Shown here in pieces: positions 24,572 to 35,456 of a stretch of 64,000 nt of DNA. Position 1 is the stretch's first letter. Each line of letters starts with the position of its first letter. Location: NCBI RefSeq assembly GCF_036898095.1, contig NC_090745.1, positions 87,025,748 to 87,089,747 of the forward strand, given 5' to 3'. The DNA comes from Palaemon carinicauda (taxonomy: Eukaryota; Arthropoda; Malacostraca; Decapoda; Palaemonidae). The translations under genes and the position numbers were made by a program. Under the pieces are notes generated by a model. It was not told where the DNA came from. It did not search any database and saw only the letters and a list, made by a program, of their open reading frames with translations.

Positions 24572-24852
24572 ATAGTACTAGCTGCTAGGCCCGATTCAAA
24601 TAGAGTCCTAAAGAAGGTTACTGTGAGGTTCATAGTCATTCTCTCAACCTTTGAGTCCTTTAAGAACTTGGCGAGTTTCTTGACAGCCGAGTCATATTGA
24701 CGAAGGGTGGACTCTCTCTTATCTGATTCTAAAAATAAAGTATTTTGAGGGTCAATATCTGCGCCTCTTTGGGCCGCGAATTTCATAAAGTCCATAAAGT
24801 TAGGGCACTCCGAGCGTTTGAGGAAGCGAACACAGTGCAAGTTTGTACTGTC
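24572..24852 (-). pseudogene. DIRS-D tyrosine recombinase, N-terminal part
   Basis: The start of the recombinase, in the frame one base from RT-RNase H. It carries the N-terminal helical domain (NFMDFMKFAAQRG, then ESTLRQYDSAVKKLAKFL) and ends at the Tigger insertion, where LAASTI is followed by Tigger sequence. This frame is open far upstream through the RT region (to 25932), so the recombinase may be translated from a long overlapping frame, as known for some DIRS elements. It continues at 22596. Confidence 0.8.
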
Positions 24853-26789
24853 TGTGTTAGTATTGGATTGGGGATCAGCCGGGGGCGGAGACCCAGTTCC
24901 ACCAGAAGAGGGAACCAATTGCTCTTGGGCCAGTTGGCGGCTACTAGAGCCACTTGCCCCTTGAAAGATCTGAGCTTGTCCAATACTTTCATCAATAGGT
25001 TGATTGGAGGGAATAGATAGATTTTCTCCCAAATGTTCCAATCCAGTGACATTGCGTTTGTGGCGAAGGCTAAGGGGTCCAGGTTTGGAGCTACGTAGCA
25101 CTCTAGTTTGTGATTGGACTCTGTCGCACACAGGTCTACCTGAAGGCCCGGGACCTGGGATAGAATCCACTTGAATGACTTGAGGTCCAGGGACCATTCC
25201 GATTCTAGCGGAGTCGTTCTGGACAGAGCGTCCGCCACTACATTGCTTACTCCCGCCAGATGGACTGCTGAAAGATGCCACTTGTTGGACGTTGCCAAGG
25301 AGAAAATGGCCAACATCACATGATTTATGTGTCCCGATTTCGAGCCTCCTCTGTTTAAGCAGCAAACTACGACTTCGCTGTCTAGAACCAATCTGATGTG
25401 TTGGTTTCTGGCTGGGGACAACCGTTTCAGAGTAAGGAACACTGCCATGGCTTCCAAGACGTTTATGTGAAGCTGGCGAAACATTGGTGACCAAAGACCT
25501 TGGGTCTTCTTGAACTGGGAGTATCCCCCCCAGCCTGTTAGGGAGGCATCCGTGTGAATGACCAACTTTGGAGGTGGATAATGCAAGGGGACGGATTTTG
25601 ACAGATTCTTCGCCAATGTCCATGGTTGGAGTCTTTTCTTCAGGATCGGAGGGAGACGAGCTCTTCTGTCTCGATAATTCTTGTTCGCCCTGGAACGCCA
25701 AATCCGATTTATGTCTTTTAGTCTGGCCTTCAGTAATATGTCTGTCACTGAGGCAAACTGGAGGGCACCCAGAATCCTCTCTTGGTTCCTTCTGGATGTC
25801 AATTTGTCCTTGAGGAAACATTTTGTGTTTCTTGCTATCTCTTTTCTTTTGGCCGATGGAAGGCATAGGGTGTGGGAGTTTAGGTCCCATTGTAACCCTA
25901 GCCATTGGAAAGTCGACTTCGGAACTAGGCAAGATTTCGCGAAGTTGATCCGGAACCCCAAGTGTTGAAGGAATGATAAAACCTTGTTTGTTGCTGTCAG
26001 GCAGTTCTCAACGTTGTTCGACCAAACGAGCCAGTCGTCCAGGTACGCTACTACCTGAATTCCTTGGGTTCTTAGTTCTTGTATTACCGTCTCTCCCAGT
26101 TTGGTGAATATTCTGGGTGCTATATTTAGTCCGAATGGCATTACTTTGAAGGTGTATGCTTGCTTGCCTAGCTTGAAGCCTAGGTACGGACGAAAATGCC
26201 TTGCTATCGGAACAAGATAGTAGGCATCGGTAAGATCGATGGAGGTGGTGACGGCCCCACAGGGAAGTAAGGTCCGTACCTGAGAGACGGTTAGCATGTG
26301 AAACTTGTCGCATTGAATGTAAGAGTTTAGATGGGATAGGTCCAGGATTACTCTTCTTTTGTCTGAGTCTCTCTTTGGCACGCTGAATAAGCGACCTTGA
26401 AATTTCAAATGACGTGCCTTTGAGATTGCGTTCTTTCGAAGCACATCGTCTGCGAACGAGGCTAACTCTTTTGTTGGGTGTTGGTAAAAACTGGCTGGTG
26501 GAGGGGGCCCTACTATCCAACTCCACCCCAGACCTTTGGAAATTATATTGAGTGCCCAACTGCTGAAAGTCCAGTTCTTCCGGAAAATGTAAAGTCTTCC
26601 CCCTACCTGTGGTGTTTCAATAATTCGTGGAGGATTTACCTCCTCGTCCTCCACGGAGGCCTCGGCCTCGAGGGGCGATCCGTCCACCTCTGGCACGAAA
26701 GGTGCCCCTTGCACCAGAGCCTCTGGAACGTTGGTATCCATGAGAGGCCCCCTGAGTCTCAAAGGTGGGGTTGTAGACTGGGGAAGCAT
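24783..26789 (-). CDS. DIRS-D reverse transcriptase-RNase H, intact frame
   Basis: A 668-codon frame without interruption. RT: QGRLFSVPKRDSDKRRVILDL at about 137-157, motif A in TTSIDLTDAYYLVPIA, motif B in FKVMPFGLNIAPRIF, and the catalytic YLDDW at 249-253. RNase H: first Asp at residue 414 (VIHTDASLTGWGG), Glu in NVLEAMAVFLTL, Asp in LVLDSEVVVCCL, and the late Asp in NVVADALSR. It ends with the linker LDWNIWEKIYLFPPIN, typical before a DIRS recombinase. The N-terminal 60 residues overlap the RGG-rich tail of Gag by 173 bp in the next (+1) frame, so translation may depend on frameshifting rather than on the Met used here. The element makes cDNA by reverse transcription and has no protease or DDE integrase. 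Confidence 0.92.
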   Translation of the reverse strand: MLPQSTTPPLRLRGPLMDTNVPEALVQGAPFVPEVDGSPLEAEASVEDEEVNPPRIIETPQVGGRLYIFRKNWTFSSWALNIISKGLGWSWIVGPPPPASFYQHPTKELASFADDVLRKNAISKARHLKFQGRLFSVPKRDSDKRRVILDLSHLNSYIQCDKFHMLTVSQVRTLLPCGAVTTSIDLTDAYYLVPIARHFRPYLGFKLGKQAYTFKVMPFGLNIAPRIFTKLGETVIQELRTQGIQVVAYLDDWLVWSNNVENCLTATNKVLSFLQHLGFRINFAKSCLVPKSTFQWLGLQWDLNSHTLCLPSAKRKEIARNTKCFLKDKLTSRRNQERILGALQFASVTDILLKARLKDINRIWRSRANKNYRDRRARLPPILKKRLQPWTLAKNLSKSVPLHYPPPKLVIHTDASLTGWGGYSQFKKTQGLWSPMFRQLHINVLEAMAVFLTLKRLSPARNQHIRLVLDSEVVVCCLNRGGSKSGHINHVMLAIFSLATSNKWHLSAVHLAGVSNVVADALSRTTPLESEWSLDLKSFKWILSQVPGLQVDLCATESNHKLECYVAPNLDPLAFATNAMSLDWNIWEKIYLFPPINLLMKVLDKLRSFKGQVALVAANWPKSNWFPLLVELGLRPRLIPNPILTQTVQTCTVFASSNARSALTLWTL

Positions 26790-28840
26790 AGGTCGCGGGG
26801 GCTAGTCGACTTTGAGGGACCAACACGTGTTGTTGTTGGTGATGGGCTTTTGAGGTGGAAGGGAGGTTTCTCTGAGCTAAAGGGACCGGTTGAGCCATCT
26901 GCTGGGCTGCCGGGTTTGGTAAGAGGGGAAGGGCCTCAGTCTCTTCCTGCCGCGGGATTGGGAAGCGACAGGTTCGAACTTGCGTTTAGGGACTAGACCC
27001 CAACGCACCTTGAGGCTCTGATTCACTATATCAGCCTCGCTGAGGACGCTATTCACCAGATCTTCTGGGAATAGGTCCGTACCCCAGATTGGGGCCTTAA
27101 TGAGTCTGTTAGGCTCGTGCCTGATAGTGGCCTCCGCTAACACATGCTTGCGGCAGCGGCGCCTAGCTGCTAGGAAGTCGTAGGCATCCGACAGCAAGGT
27201 GTGGAGCAACGACTTGGTAAATACCTTGAAGAGGTGTTCCTCTTCATAGAGGAAAGAAGTCAATTCCGCCATGGTTGCCGAGTTAATCGAGCGACTCAGG
27301 CGCATGCGAGCCTCATACTCGAGGCGAATCAAGGACTCCGGGAGCTTAGGGAGTCTCTCACTAAATTGAGTAGAGGCGCAATCAGGGCTCAGCTTACCCA
27401 CAGTGAATGCCGCCGGAGCACCAGTCCAGCACTCATGGTTCCCCGGGAAAACTAGGGAAGTCAAGTCTGTTTCCCGCAGTTGCGGTAAAGGCTTGTCTTC
27501 ATTGACAGCCTGCATGGCAAGGTCTATGATCTTAGTGACACACGGCGTAGGGGTGCGCTCGTCTGCCACGAACATTGTGTATGAACTCTTAAAAGGAGTG
27601 AGCATCATGTTGACACACTCCAGCTCATTAAGGGTCCAAACCCCAGTGGATTGGGCCTGTTCTTTTGGGTAAATGACGGTCTCCTTAGGGACCTTGTCTA
27701 GGCGGACCAGAGCCTCCTCCGTGAGGCGGGCGAAGCCAGGGAAAGGAAACTGCAAACCCGGCGGGTAGAACTCAAAATCTTCCACCGGCCGGGTGCCAAA
27801 ACCCTCGATGGTCAACATCCCATCCTTAAAGGGTGCGTGAATTGCTAACTTCCACGGGTTGTTCTTGAGAAACTCCGGGAGTTTCGAGGCGTCCGGAATA
27901 GCATACTGCTGTTGTTGGGGCAGACCGGAGCGCATGAGACCTTCAACGAGAGACTCTTGGTTCTGAACCTTAGAGACGAGGGTGTTACTAAGGTTCCAAG
28001 GTGTTCCAAGGTGTTGGAAAAAGCTGATACGTCAAAAAAAGGCGCCGGGGCGCTTACCACCGGCTGCGTGGGTTGCGAGCCGGGTGTCATTCTCGACTCC
28101 GGGATGGGAGGAGTAGGTGTGCCTGGGGCCTCAGGGACCCTAGAAGACGAAACCCGTGATGACGAAGACCTAGGGGTCTTGGGATGTTTCGTTGTACCGG
28201 AGGACCTGTGGGTCTTAGTCAGAGGTTTACGGATGGACTTAACTTTCGGCAACACAGAAGGGTTGCTGGGGTCAGTGGGGTGACGTCCAGAGAACCCCTG
28301 AAAGGAAGAAGTAGATGAAGTAGAGAAAGCCGGACTAAGGACAGGAATCTTAGACCGGGACACACTTGCCTCACTTACAGGCCTACCTGGGTCTGGCTCA
28401 TCCAAAGCCATGGGTTCAACGTCCAAATTCATGGCGGCCACGTCACTGGCGATGGTTTCTCCAGGAACACCGGGGTCTTCGGAGAGGAGTTGTTCAGTAA
28501 TCCCGGCGATGATAGGATCCGCCAATTCCTTGGGAACCGCCGCCGAATGTTTGGCTTTCGGGTAAAGGTTGCACAACTCCTCAGAGAGAACGCAGGGGTG
28601 CCGGGCTTTGACGTTGCGGGCGAACCCGCCGACCCATACCTTGAGGCGGGCCAAGGCTGTAGACTTTACGGACTGTGAACTTGAGTCCGAAGTGAGGGTG
28701 GAGACGAGGTCGTAGCAGACCACACAGTTGTCAGGATGCCAGACAGTTAAGTCGCCGACGTGGACCGAACAGTGGGCATGTGGCCTACACACGTCATGTC
28801 CACAAGCCTGCTGAAGAACGGCCGCACAGGCTGTCATCAT
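26617..28840 (-). pseudogene. DIRS-D Gag (two frameshifts)
   Basis: Three overlapping frames read on in order. The N-terminal part (27845-28840) carries a conserved motif C18-x2-H21-x2-C24-x14-C39-x2-C42 and a long Ser/Pro/Thr-rich segment. The core (26877-27935) includes PVEDFEFYPPGLQFPFPGFARL and, near its end, AEATIRHEPNRLIKAPIWGTDLFPEDLV. The C-terminus (26617-26898) ends in an RGG-rich tail (RGSGARGTFRARGGR). The same three parts occur, uninterrupted, in DIRS-H (60420 on). The role as RNA-binding structural protein is inferred from order and the RGG tail. Frame changes fall near 27850-27930 and 26880-26900. A splice acceptor-like CAG lies 12 bases before the start codon. Confidence 0.82.
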
Positions 28841-29851
28841 ACAGCGAACCGCCTGTAATAAAAGGGATACATAAGTATCATAGGTAATTCGGTATCCTAC
28901 GGGATCCCGGGTGTGCCGGGACCAAAGTAAACGATAAGGAACGTTAGCGTTAGGATACTATATAATGTTCTCCCGGCGGGGCCGGGAGAAGAGATTAATT
29001 AAGTTAACTTATAATTATAATTAGAATTAACCTTAGTAATGATTAACTTAATAATAAACCGTAAGGGAATTCCGTGTAAGGTAAGATCATTCTGGATAAG
29101 GGTAAGGGAGATAAGATCCCTTAGGCAAAGAGAGTAAACACATAAAAATATAAGGTTAGAATAGCATGATTCCGTTGGCTCCGGAGAGACAACTGAAAGA
29201 GGGAGACCAGCACCGGGCCTACCGGGGTGGGGGGGGTGACTCCCTACAAAAGAAACCTTAATTAATAAACTCTCAATAAAACAATAACAATATCGATATA
29301 ACCCCCATGGGGTATGATCAGAGAGCTCACAACCAAAGAAACAACCAAAACTCCCGCTCTCCCGATGGCCAATCGAAGAGGGCGGGAATCCGGCTGAGGC
29401 GGAAGGAAGTGAAGAACTCGCAAGTGAAACAGATCGAGGCTCGGCTAAGGCAAGGAGTCAAACGGTATCCCGGGGAGGGATGGGGGGGGGAGAGGTCGGA
29501 GAAAACGGACGAGAGGGATCGGCCGAGAACCCGAACAGCTGACTCTAGGTCTCAAAGAGATGGCAGGTATCCCCAGGGGGGATGGGGTGTAAGCATCGGC
29601 ATACTCAGGCTCAGGTAGTGGGAGGAGCCACAGAGGGAAAGAGATGTAAGGGGAGGCATACTCTAGATCAGGGAGTGGGAGGAGCCAAGAGCCGTAGGTG
29701 GATATGGCGATCGCGAGAGGCTGAGCAAGGACAGGAGTACCAACCTGTCCGACCAGATCGCGGGACACTAACATAATGAATGATCATAACACGGAATAAA
29801 ATACTTAGGTTAAGGCATGCAAGAAGCTGATACAAAAAATGAGAATCCTCT

Positions 29852-29922
<71 letters not shown>

Positions 29923-30569
29923 GAAAGGCAGTGAAAACAACAGAGCAAGGGCACGCCTGCCAGTACGGGGAGGACCAGGGCTGGACAGGGGTGCCAACAT
30001 AACACCGAACGGAATAAGCCGAATGGTAAATAAAACATAAACGCTGCCGATCGAGAGTCCCCCTCAGATAAAGACTAAACTCTAAAATAACAGCGATTCC
30101 TTGGAATTGTGGAAAGAGAACTAATCATAAAATATCAGCACAAGGCGTCTCCATGGTATTGACCGAGAAGGACGCCGCCATAACCAAACACAGCATGAAA
30201 ATCCTCTATGGGATAACCATGGTGAAAATAATAATATTAATAATAATAATAACTGCTCGATCATCGGTAAGAGCGCAAGTTCAAAACGAATAACAAATAG
30301 TATGGAAGATCAAATGTAAATCGTTAGGAACGGAAGGAGGTAGCAAGAACTAAAATGGCCGCCGCAACGCGGGGCCGATAACAATAGCGAAACCAATAAA
30401 CATGAATAACACTAAAAGTAAGGAAAATGCTACCTCCGAAAGCTCAGAAAACAAGTCTGGTACTTAACTTCAATGAGGAAGCTTGAGATTCCGACATGAT
30501 GAGAAGGAAAAGCGTAAAATCCAAGAAAAGGGCACAGCGAAAATCACAGCACTTAACAAGAGTGATGCT
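28841..30569. other. DIRS-D 5' leader, no gene
   Basis: Leader between the 5' inverted repeat and Gag. It ends on the sense strand in a T-rich tract and ACAG at 28853-28856, a good 3' splice site. No coding frame with family resemblance is visible; purine-rich ORFs at 29307-29776 are low complexity. Repeated short phrases near 29540-29690 (GGTATCCCCAGGGGG, GTGGGAGGAGCC) suggest an old duplication. Confidence 0.5.
29855..29917. repeat. (GA)n microsatellite
   Basis: About 31 AG repeats in the DIRS-D leader. Confidence 0.95.
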
Positions 30570-30868
30570 AAATGAGGAGTGACGTCATTGGCATGGGGAG
30601 GATTGTGGGTAGCGACGGTCTGTGGTGGACTTGGGACGGCTCCTCTTGATTTGGGGGATATTGACGAGGAGATATCTAATTGGTATGAGACCTCTGCATG
30701 GGATTTTCACGCCCGTATTACTTATACCGACACCTTTCAGGTGAGCAAGCTGGGTTCACACCTAGCATTCCTATGCAATTTTTTCTCTGGTATTATTTAG
30801 CAGTTATATACCTTAGAAATGATGCTAAAGGAGCATTTCACTGGGCGGCACAGGTCAGAGCCCAGAAA
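30570..30868 (-). repeat. DIRS-D 5' inverted terminal repeat
   Basis: Reverse complement of 20915-21240, sharing GAGTGACGTCATTGGC and GGTGTGAACCCAGC (inverted) with few mismatches. The outermost GTCAGAGCCCAGAAAA differs from the left end, as expected, and is found inverted in the internal complementary region. Confidence 0.88.
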
Positions 30869-31016
30869 ATTTATTTTATAATAAAAATACCATTTTTAAG
30901 AAAATATTTCTCCTATTAGTATACTTTCTCTAGTTAATCATCGATCTATTTTCAGAGATTAAATAAAACTAGCGTACAGTTAAAATTATGCTACATAGTA
31001 TTCATACTATCGATAG
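30869..31016. repeat. Foldback C, right arm
   Basis: Reverse complement of 19745-19895 with a few mismatches, from TTTATTTTATAATAAAAATACC to CATACTATCGATAGG. It follows DIRS-D directly and is followed at once by DIRS-E recombinase sequence. The palindrome thus replaces the 3' end of DIRS-E. Confidence 0.8.
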
Positions 31017-31912
31017 GAAAAGAGTCTTCTTGGTAAGATACTTCCAAGACGCCTTGTCCAAGGGTACAAACCCACTTGAGGTTAAAAAGGCCAGGACTAC
31101 ATCCAGGTTCCACGAGGAGGTTGGATTGTCCTTCCTCTTAGTCGTCTCAAAAGATCTAATGAGATCTGAAAGATCCTTGTTACCTGACACACCAATGTGT
31201 CGGTTACGCAAGACGGAGGCTAGCATGCTGTGGTAACCCTTGATGGTAGGCACAGCTAGCTTCTCTTTTGTACACAGATACAACAGAAAACTCTGCTATA
31301 TTGGCTATAGAGGTACTGGTAGAGGAAAGTCTATCATTCCTGCACCATGCTCTGGTAGAGGAAAGTCTATCATTCCTGCACCATGCTCTAAATATGTCCC
31401 ACTCGGATTAGTAAACCCTAATAGTGGTAATGTTCTGGGGGTAACTAGCAGCCACTCCATCATCTCCGCAATCCAATGTCTCATGGGCCAAAATGGAGCT
31501 ATCATGGTCATGCGGACGTTGGGCGAATCCCTGAATTTTTTCAGGACTCTGTCGACAGGATCTTGGATGGAGGAAAAGCGTCCACGTTTAGACCCTCCCC
31601 GTTCAGAAGAAAAGTATCCACTGCGACTGCTTCCTGGTCTGGTACTGGAGAGCAAAATACCGGCAACCTCTTTGTCATTTTTGAGGCGAAGAGGTCTATC
31701 AAGGGTTGACCCCACAACATCCAAAGGCTGGTGCACACCTCGTGATGTAGGGTCCACTCTGTAGTAAGAACTTGCCGCCTTCTGCTGAGCAGATCCGTCC
31801 TGACGTTTTTCTCCCCTTCTATGAAGCGAGTAATCAGGGCTTGGTGAATGGCCACTAGCTCCTTGATATTTATGTGCCATTTCTTCTGAGACTCTATCCA
31901 CAGACCCGTCAA
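31017..31912 (-). pseudogene. DIRS-E RNase H end and recombinase N-terminus
   Basis: 31541-31912 carries the end of RNase H (WHINIKELVAIHQALI) and the linker (GQPLIDLFASKMTKRL, then LNVDAFPPSKIL). 31305-31901 reads the same region in another frame. 31002-31283 carries the recombinase helices (PTIKGYHSMLASVLRNRHIG, then WNLDVVLAFLTSSGFVPL) and stops at the foldback. The arginine box, HxxR and tyrosine are all missing. It is orthologous to DIRS-G 50163-51197. Confidence 0.78.
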
Positions 31913-32183
31913 GAATCGTATGCGTAAAACAGGGACGAAATTGACCTCTCTAGTTCAGACAGACCAGACACTTGAAGCGAGCCGTGTGCGCGAACTGAAC
32001 CGTGTGCTGATTGCTGCGAGGGATCGTCAATCGTAGTCGGTTGACCACCAGGGGAAAGTCCCTGCGACATTTTCGGAGTGCCTTGAGCGTGATCTGAATC
32101 GAATATCATCCCCAGAAAAATTATATTCTGTGAGGGTGTTAGTTAAGATTTGGCCAGGCTTACTATCAGACCTAACTGTTGCG
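31913..32183 (-). pseudogene. Gag fragment pasted into DIRS-E RT region
   Basis: 31909-32109 reads as MSQGLSPGGQP, then DDPSQQSAHGSVRAHG and SELERSISSLFYAYDS. These correspond to the same element's Gag N-terminal region at 37640-37870 (MSQGLSPGIHP, DDPSQRSVHG, SELKKSISSLFDAYDS). The nucleotide match runs over about 180 bp with one segment missing. It stands where the RT thumb and start of RNase H should be, between YLDD-bearing RT and RNase H. Confidence 0.72.
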
Positions 32184-32187
32184 TTAA

Positions 32188-33155
32188 GGGGACCGTCCGC
32201 CATGTCCGCCATTTTTTTTTCTAATGATCCAAATTACACAATTTCTATATATGTTTTAGACATATATATATAATACCTTCATCATATAAAAATTTCAAGT
32301 CATTTGATCAAAGACTTCTGTATTTATTAGCAAAAATCATGATTTAAAAAAAAAAATTTAGGTACATTTTTCCCGACTACTATAATACCAATTGTATTGA
32401 AACTTATACCATAAAAACTACTTTATTAACCGAACAATTCTGTCAGACAGAATTTTGATTTTCCTTTCTGTTTTTTTTTTAATGAATTTTTATTTTTTTC
32501 CTCGTCTAGACGGAAAATAATCGTGAAAAAAAATGTAAAAAGAAAATCAAAATTTTGTCTGACAGAATTGTGGGATTTTTATTCTTCTTTTCATCGATAT
32601 CTTTCTCTCTAATATCGAACAACAAATAAGTGAGAAAAATGTACCTAAGTGTGAATAAGTATGTTTTTGAGTTATGAGCTCCCAAAGATTTGCAGCAAAC
32701 TTTCGCTTCTTTTCTCAAAGAAATCAAGATAATATTAATATGATAACTTTTATTGTTTATTCCTACATAAATGCACCCTAAACGAGGTATTTGAACCCTC
32801 AGTTTACTATTCCTATGTTATGAGTAGCCAGCGATCTCTAATTGTTGCCAGTGTTTTAGTTAGCAGCTTTCAGTTTTGTACTCTTATTCATGCTTCCCTC
32901 TTTCTTGGTTCTTTTTTCTTGTTCTCCACTTACTTTTTGTTCTTTCTATCACCTTATGTAACATTGGCATTGCTATAAAGTTCCAGAGGACGTTGTGAAA
33001 GCACAATCAACATACGAACGTCAAGTAAATAAACACATGCATTATAATTTCTATATGTCTTTGGAAACTTTGCTGATGTTCTTGTAGCTGGTAGTTTTCA
33101 TTCACCTACCCTCTACCAATGCCTTTCATTTCTGCCAGAAGTATGAGATTTCGAA

Positions 33156-33235
<80 letters not shown>

Positions 33236-33271
33236 ATAGTATTTTATAAATGGCAGTGGTAAATAATTCGA

Positions 33272-33361
<90 letters not shown>

Positions 33362-33930
33362 ACGCATCTGTCAAACACAGTCATACAGACGACGCCATAA
33401 GGATGACGTCATCATTTAAAGACTGCTATATCTTCATTGTTTGGAAAAATGATTGACTATTTGTTCTTTCTATAACCTTAGATAACATTGGCCTTGCTAC
33501 AAAGTTCCTGAGGACATTGCGGAAACACAATGAACATAAAAACTTCAAGTAAACAAACGCATGCATTATAACATCTATACATCTTTGGAAACTTTGGCTT
33601 CTGTTATTGTAGGAGTAAGTTTCGTTCAACTATAGTCTACCAATGCCTTCCACTTCTGCCAGACGTACGATAATTTGAAACATAAGTGAAAAATCGCTAT
33701 AGATATGCAAAATTAACACACAAAGACAATTTTGTCAAACTCAGTCATGCAGACGACACAATAAGGATGACGTCATCATTTAAAAACCGCTATATCTTCG
33801 TTATTTGTAAAAATAATTGGCTGAAACTTCTGGGGAGCATGTACGACATGTTTACGCATACATAGAAGCAATAAAACAATTTTTGATTTCTGAAAGTTGT
33901 TATGTCAATACCCCATGGCGGACAGTCCCC
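32188..33930. mobile_element. TTAA-flanked non-autonomous DNA transposon, 1,743 bp
   Basis: Terminal inverted repeats GGGGACCGTCCGCCATG (left) and CATGGCGGACAGTCCCC (right, one mismatch) stand inside TTAA at 32184-32187 and 33931-33934. Removing it restores continuous DIRS-E sequence. A TTAA target is typical of piggyBac and of Sola3; the sequence does not decide between them, and no transposase frame is present. Subterminal copies of a phrase around GACGTCATCATTTAAA (33401-33420 and 33770-33785) and two (GA)n tracts lie inside, so the right half contains an internal duplication. Confidence 0.85.
33161..33359. repeat. Two (GA)n microsatellites
   Basis: AG tracts at 33161-33232 and 33275-33359, separated by 42 bp of unique sequence, inside the TTAA element. 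Confidence 0.96.
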
Positions 33931-33934
33931 TTAA

Positions 33935-34490
33935 GGGCATTATCATTTGAAGAGCCTCCAGACACTTTACTTGTAATTCTGCTCTTAGTGGTCAGTCGTC
34001 CAGGTACAAAGAAAATCCTTACTCCCTTTATGTGAAGCCAGGGAGCCACGTTGGACATCACCCGGGTAAAAAACGTAGGGAGTCGTGCTCAGTCCAAAAC
34101 AGAGTGGTTTGAACTGATAATGGTCTCGAGGAACAAGAACCTTAGAAATTTTCTGTGGTCCGGGTGTATCGAGATATGGAAATACGCGTCCTGCTGATCC
34201 AAACACACTATCCAGTCTCCCTGTCTGTTGCCTACAAGGATTGACGCTGAAGTTTCCATGGCAAATTTTACTTAGCTGACGAACTTGTACAATGGACTGA
34301 CGTCCAGAACAGGTTTTCATCCCCCCCCCCCCCCGAGCTTTTTGGAACTAGGAAAAGTCTGTTGTAAAAACACCTCCGAGGAGGTGTCCTCTACCACTTC
34401 TATGACTGATTTTGACAGCATAAGGTTAACTTGCTCTTGAAGAGCTGCTGCCTTGTTCCCTGAGTGGACTGTTGTCAACTCTAAGGGTAT
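33935..34490 (-). pseudogene. DIRS-E reverse transcriptase remnant
   Basis: Minus-strand RT pieces: palm motif B-like FKPLCFGLSTTPYVFYPGDV, and YLDD followed directly by a TGA where Trp is expected (near 33990). Upstream are decayed finger motifs, including CWVSRTRIS-like sequence near motif A. A run of 14 C lies at 34321-34334. The frame changes several times and the gene is dead. The TRIM lies 5' of it on the sense strand. Confidence 0.7.
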
Positions 34491-34744
34491 TGTGACAGAG
34501 CCGAGTAAGGGTGTGAACTCAAAGGCAGATTGGAAACGACTGAGTTATATATTAAGGAACACTCTTCTTTATATACAAAACCTCAAGGCAACAGGACATA
34601 ACATGTTCGAGAGACAGACAATGTTCAGAGCAAAACAGCAGACATGAATTTTCATGTTCGTTTGAGTGCGAGGGAAGAGCGAAGATACAAGCATATTATA
34701 TACAAAAGGAATTATGTACAATTGTGTGACACATGGTTGGTACA
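34491..34744 (-). repeat. TRIM 3' LTR (left copy)
   Basis: Direct repeat of 35457-35709. Differences are concentrated in the first 30 bp plus a few small indels. TG...CA ends. Confidence 0.85.
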
Positions 34745-34919
34745 TGGCTCCCCCTCTAAAAATGACATACTAAACATGTTAAATAGGTGCTCTGAATCTG
34801 GAGAGGTAGTAGTAAAAACTGCGCCGATTAGCGACAGTAAGTGGCTGTAGAAGTCGTTGGTTTGGGTGCAAGCGAGTGGTGGATGATGGGTGGCTGTTGC
34901 CGCTCTGGCTCGTCACGGG

Positions 34920-35110
34920 GTAGGCGAGTGTGTCCTACGGCATTCATAGGCGTGTGTGTCCTACGGCATTCATAGGCGTGTCCTACAGCATTCATAGGCG
35001 AGTGTGTTCTACGGCATTCATAGGCGTGTGTGTCCTACGGCATTCATAGGCGAGTCCTACGGCATTCATAGGCCTACGGCGTTCATAGGCGTGTCCTACG
35101 GCATTCGTGT
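34920..35110. repeat. Short tandem repeat inside TRIM
   Basis: Imperfect units built on TACGGCATTCATAGGCGTGT, about 8 copies with variable spacing. A minus-strand frame crosses it (34992-35306); its N-terminal part outside the repeat resembles a small leader ORF, but I do not recognise it. Confidence 0.75.
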
Positions 35111-35456
35111 CAGCTTCGGTTGAAGTTGAATAGGTGTCCTCTTCGTCACGAGTGGAGGCGTTGATGGAGGTTTTGAAGGTCATGAAGTGGCTGTCCATAA
35201 GGGCACGAAGTAGGTTCACCTCACGAGGAGAGCTGTCAGCGGCAGGTTGCAGGCGAGTGATACTGGTCATTTTCCCGAGTGTGAGCGAAGCCCATTGGTC
35301 CCCCAACGGTTGTTGAGAGAGCTGAAAAGGCGTTGCTATACGGGCGGCTGGCGACGGCGAGTACTGCTGCGGAAGGTATGCGTTGACGGCGTCATAGTAA
35401 CGGTGAGAGGTGGGGGATGGGGAGGCGGGAGGAGCGAGTCACTCCGGGGTCACCAA

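Larger units (their letters stand above)
20915..30868 (-). mobile_element. DIRS-type retrotransposon D (near full length)
   Basis: A 9.95-kb element including a 1.97-kb Tigger insertion, read on the minus strand. The left end GGGATTTTGACGAAGG and right end CAGAGCCCAGAAAA are reproduced inverted and joined at about 21297-21345, the internal complementary region. The inverted terminal repeats are about 300 bp (20915-21240 and 30570-30868). The order is Gag (28840-26617), RT/RNase H (26789-24783, open), then YR (interrupted). It belongs to a different group from A, B, E and G; its relatives are F and H. It inserted into the inner arm of foldback C without a target duplication. Confidence 0.92.

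Noticed and set aside
32506..32727. Coding frame inside the TTAA element
   Set aside because: A Lys/Phe-rich 73-codon frame in AT-rich DNA, too short and featureless to be a transposase remnant.
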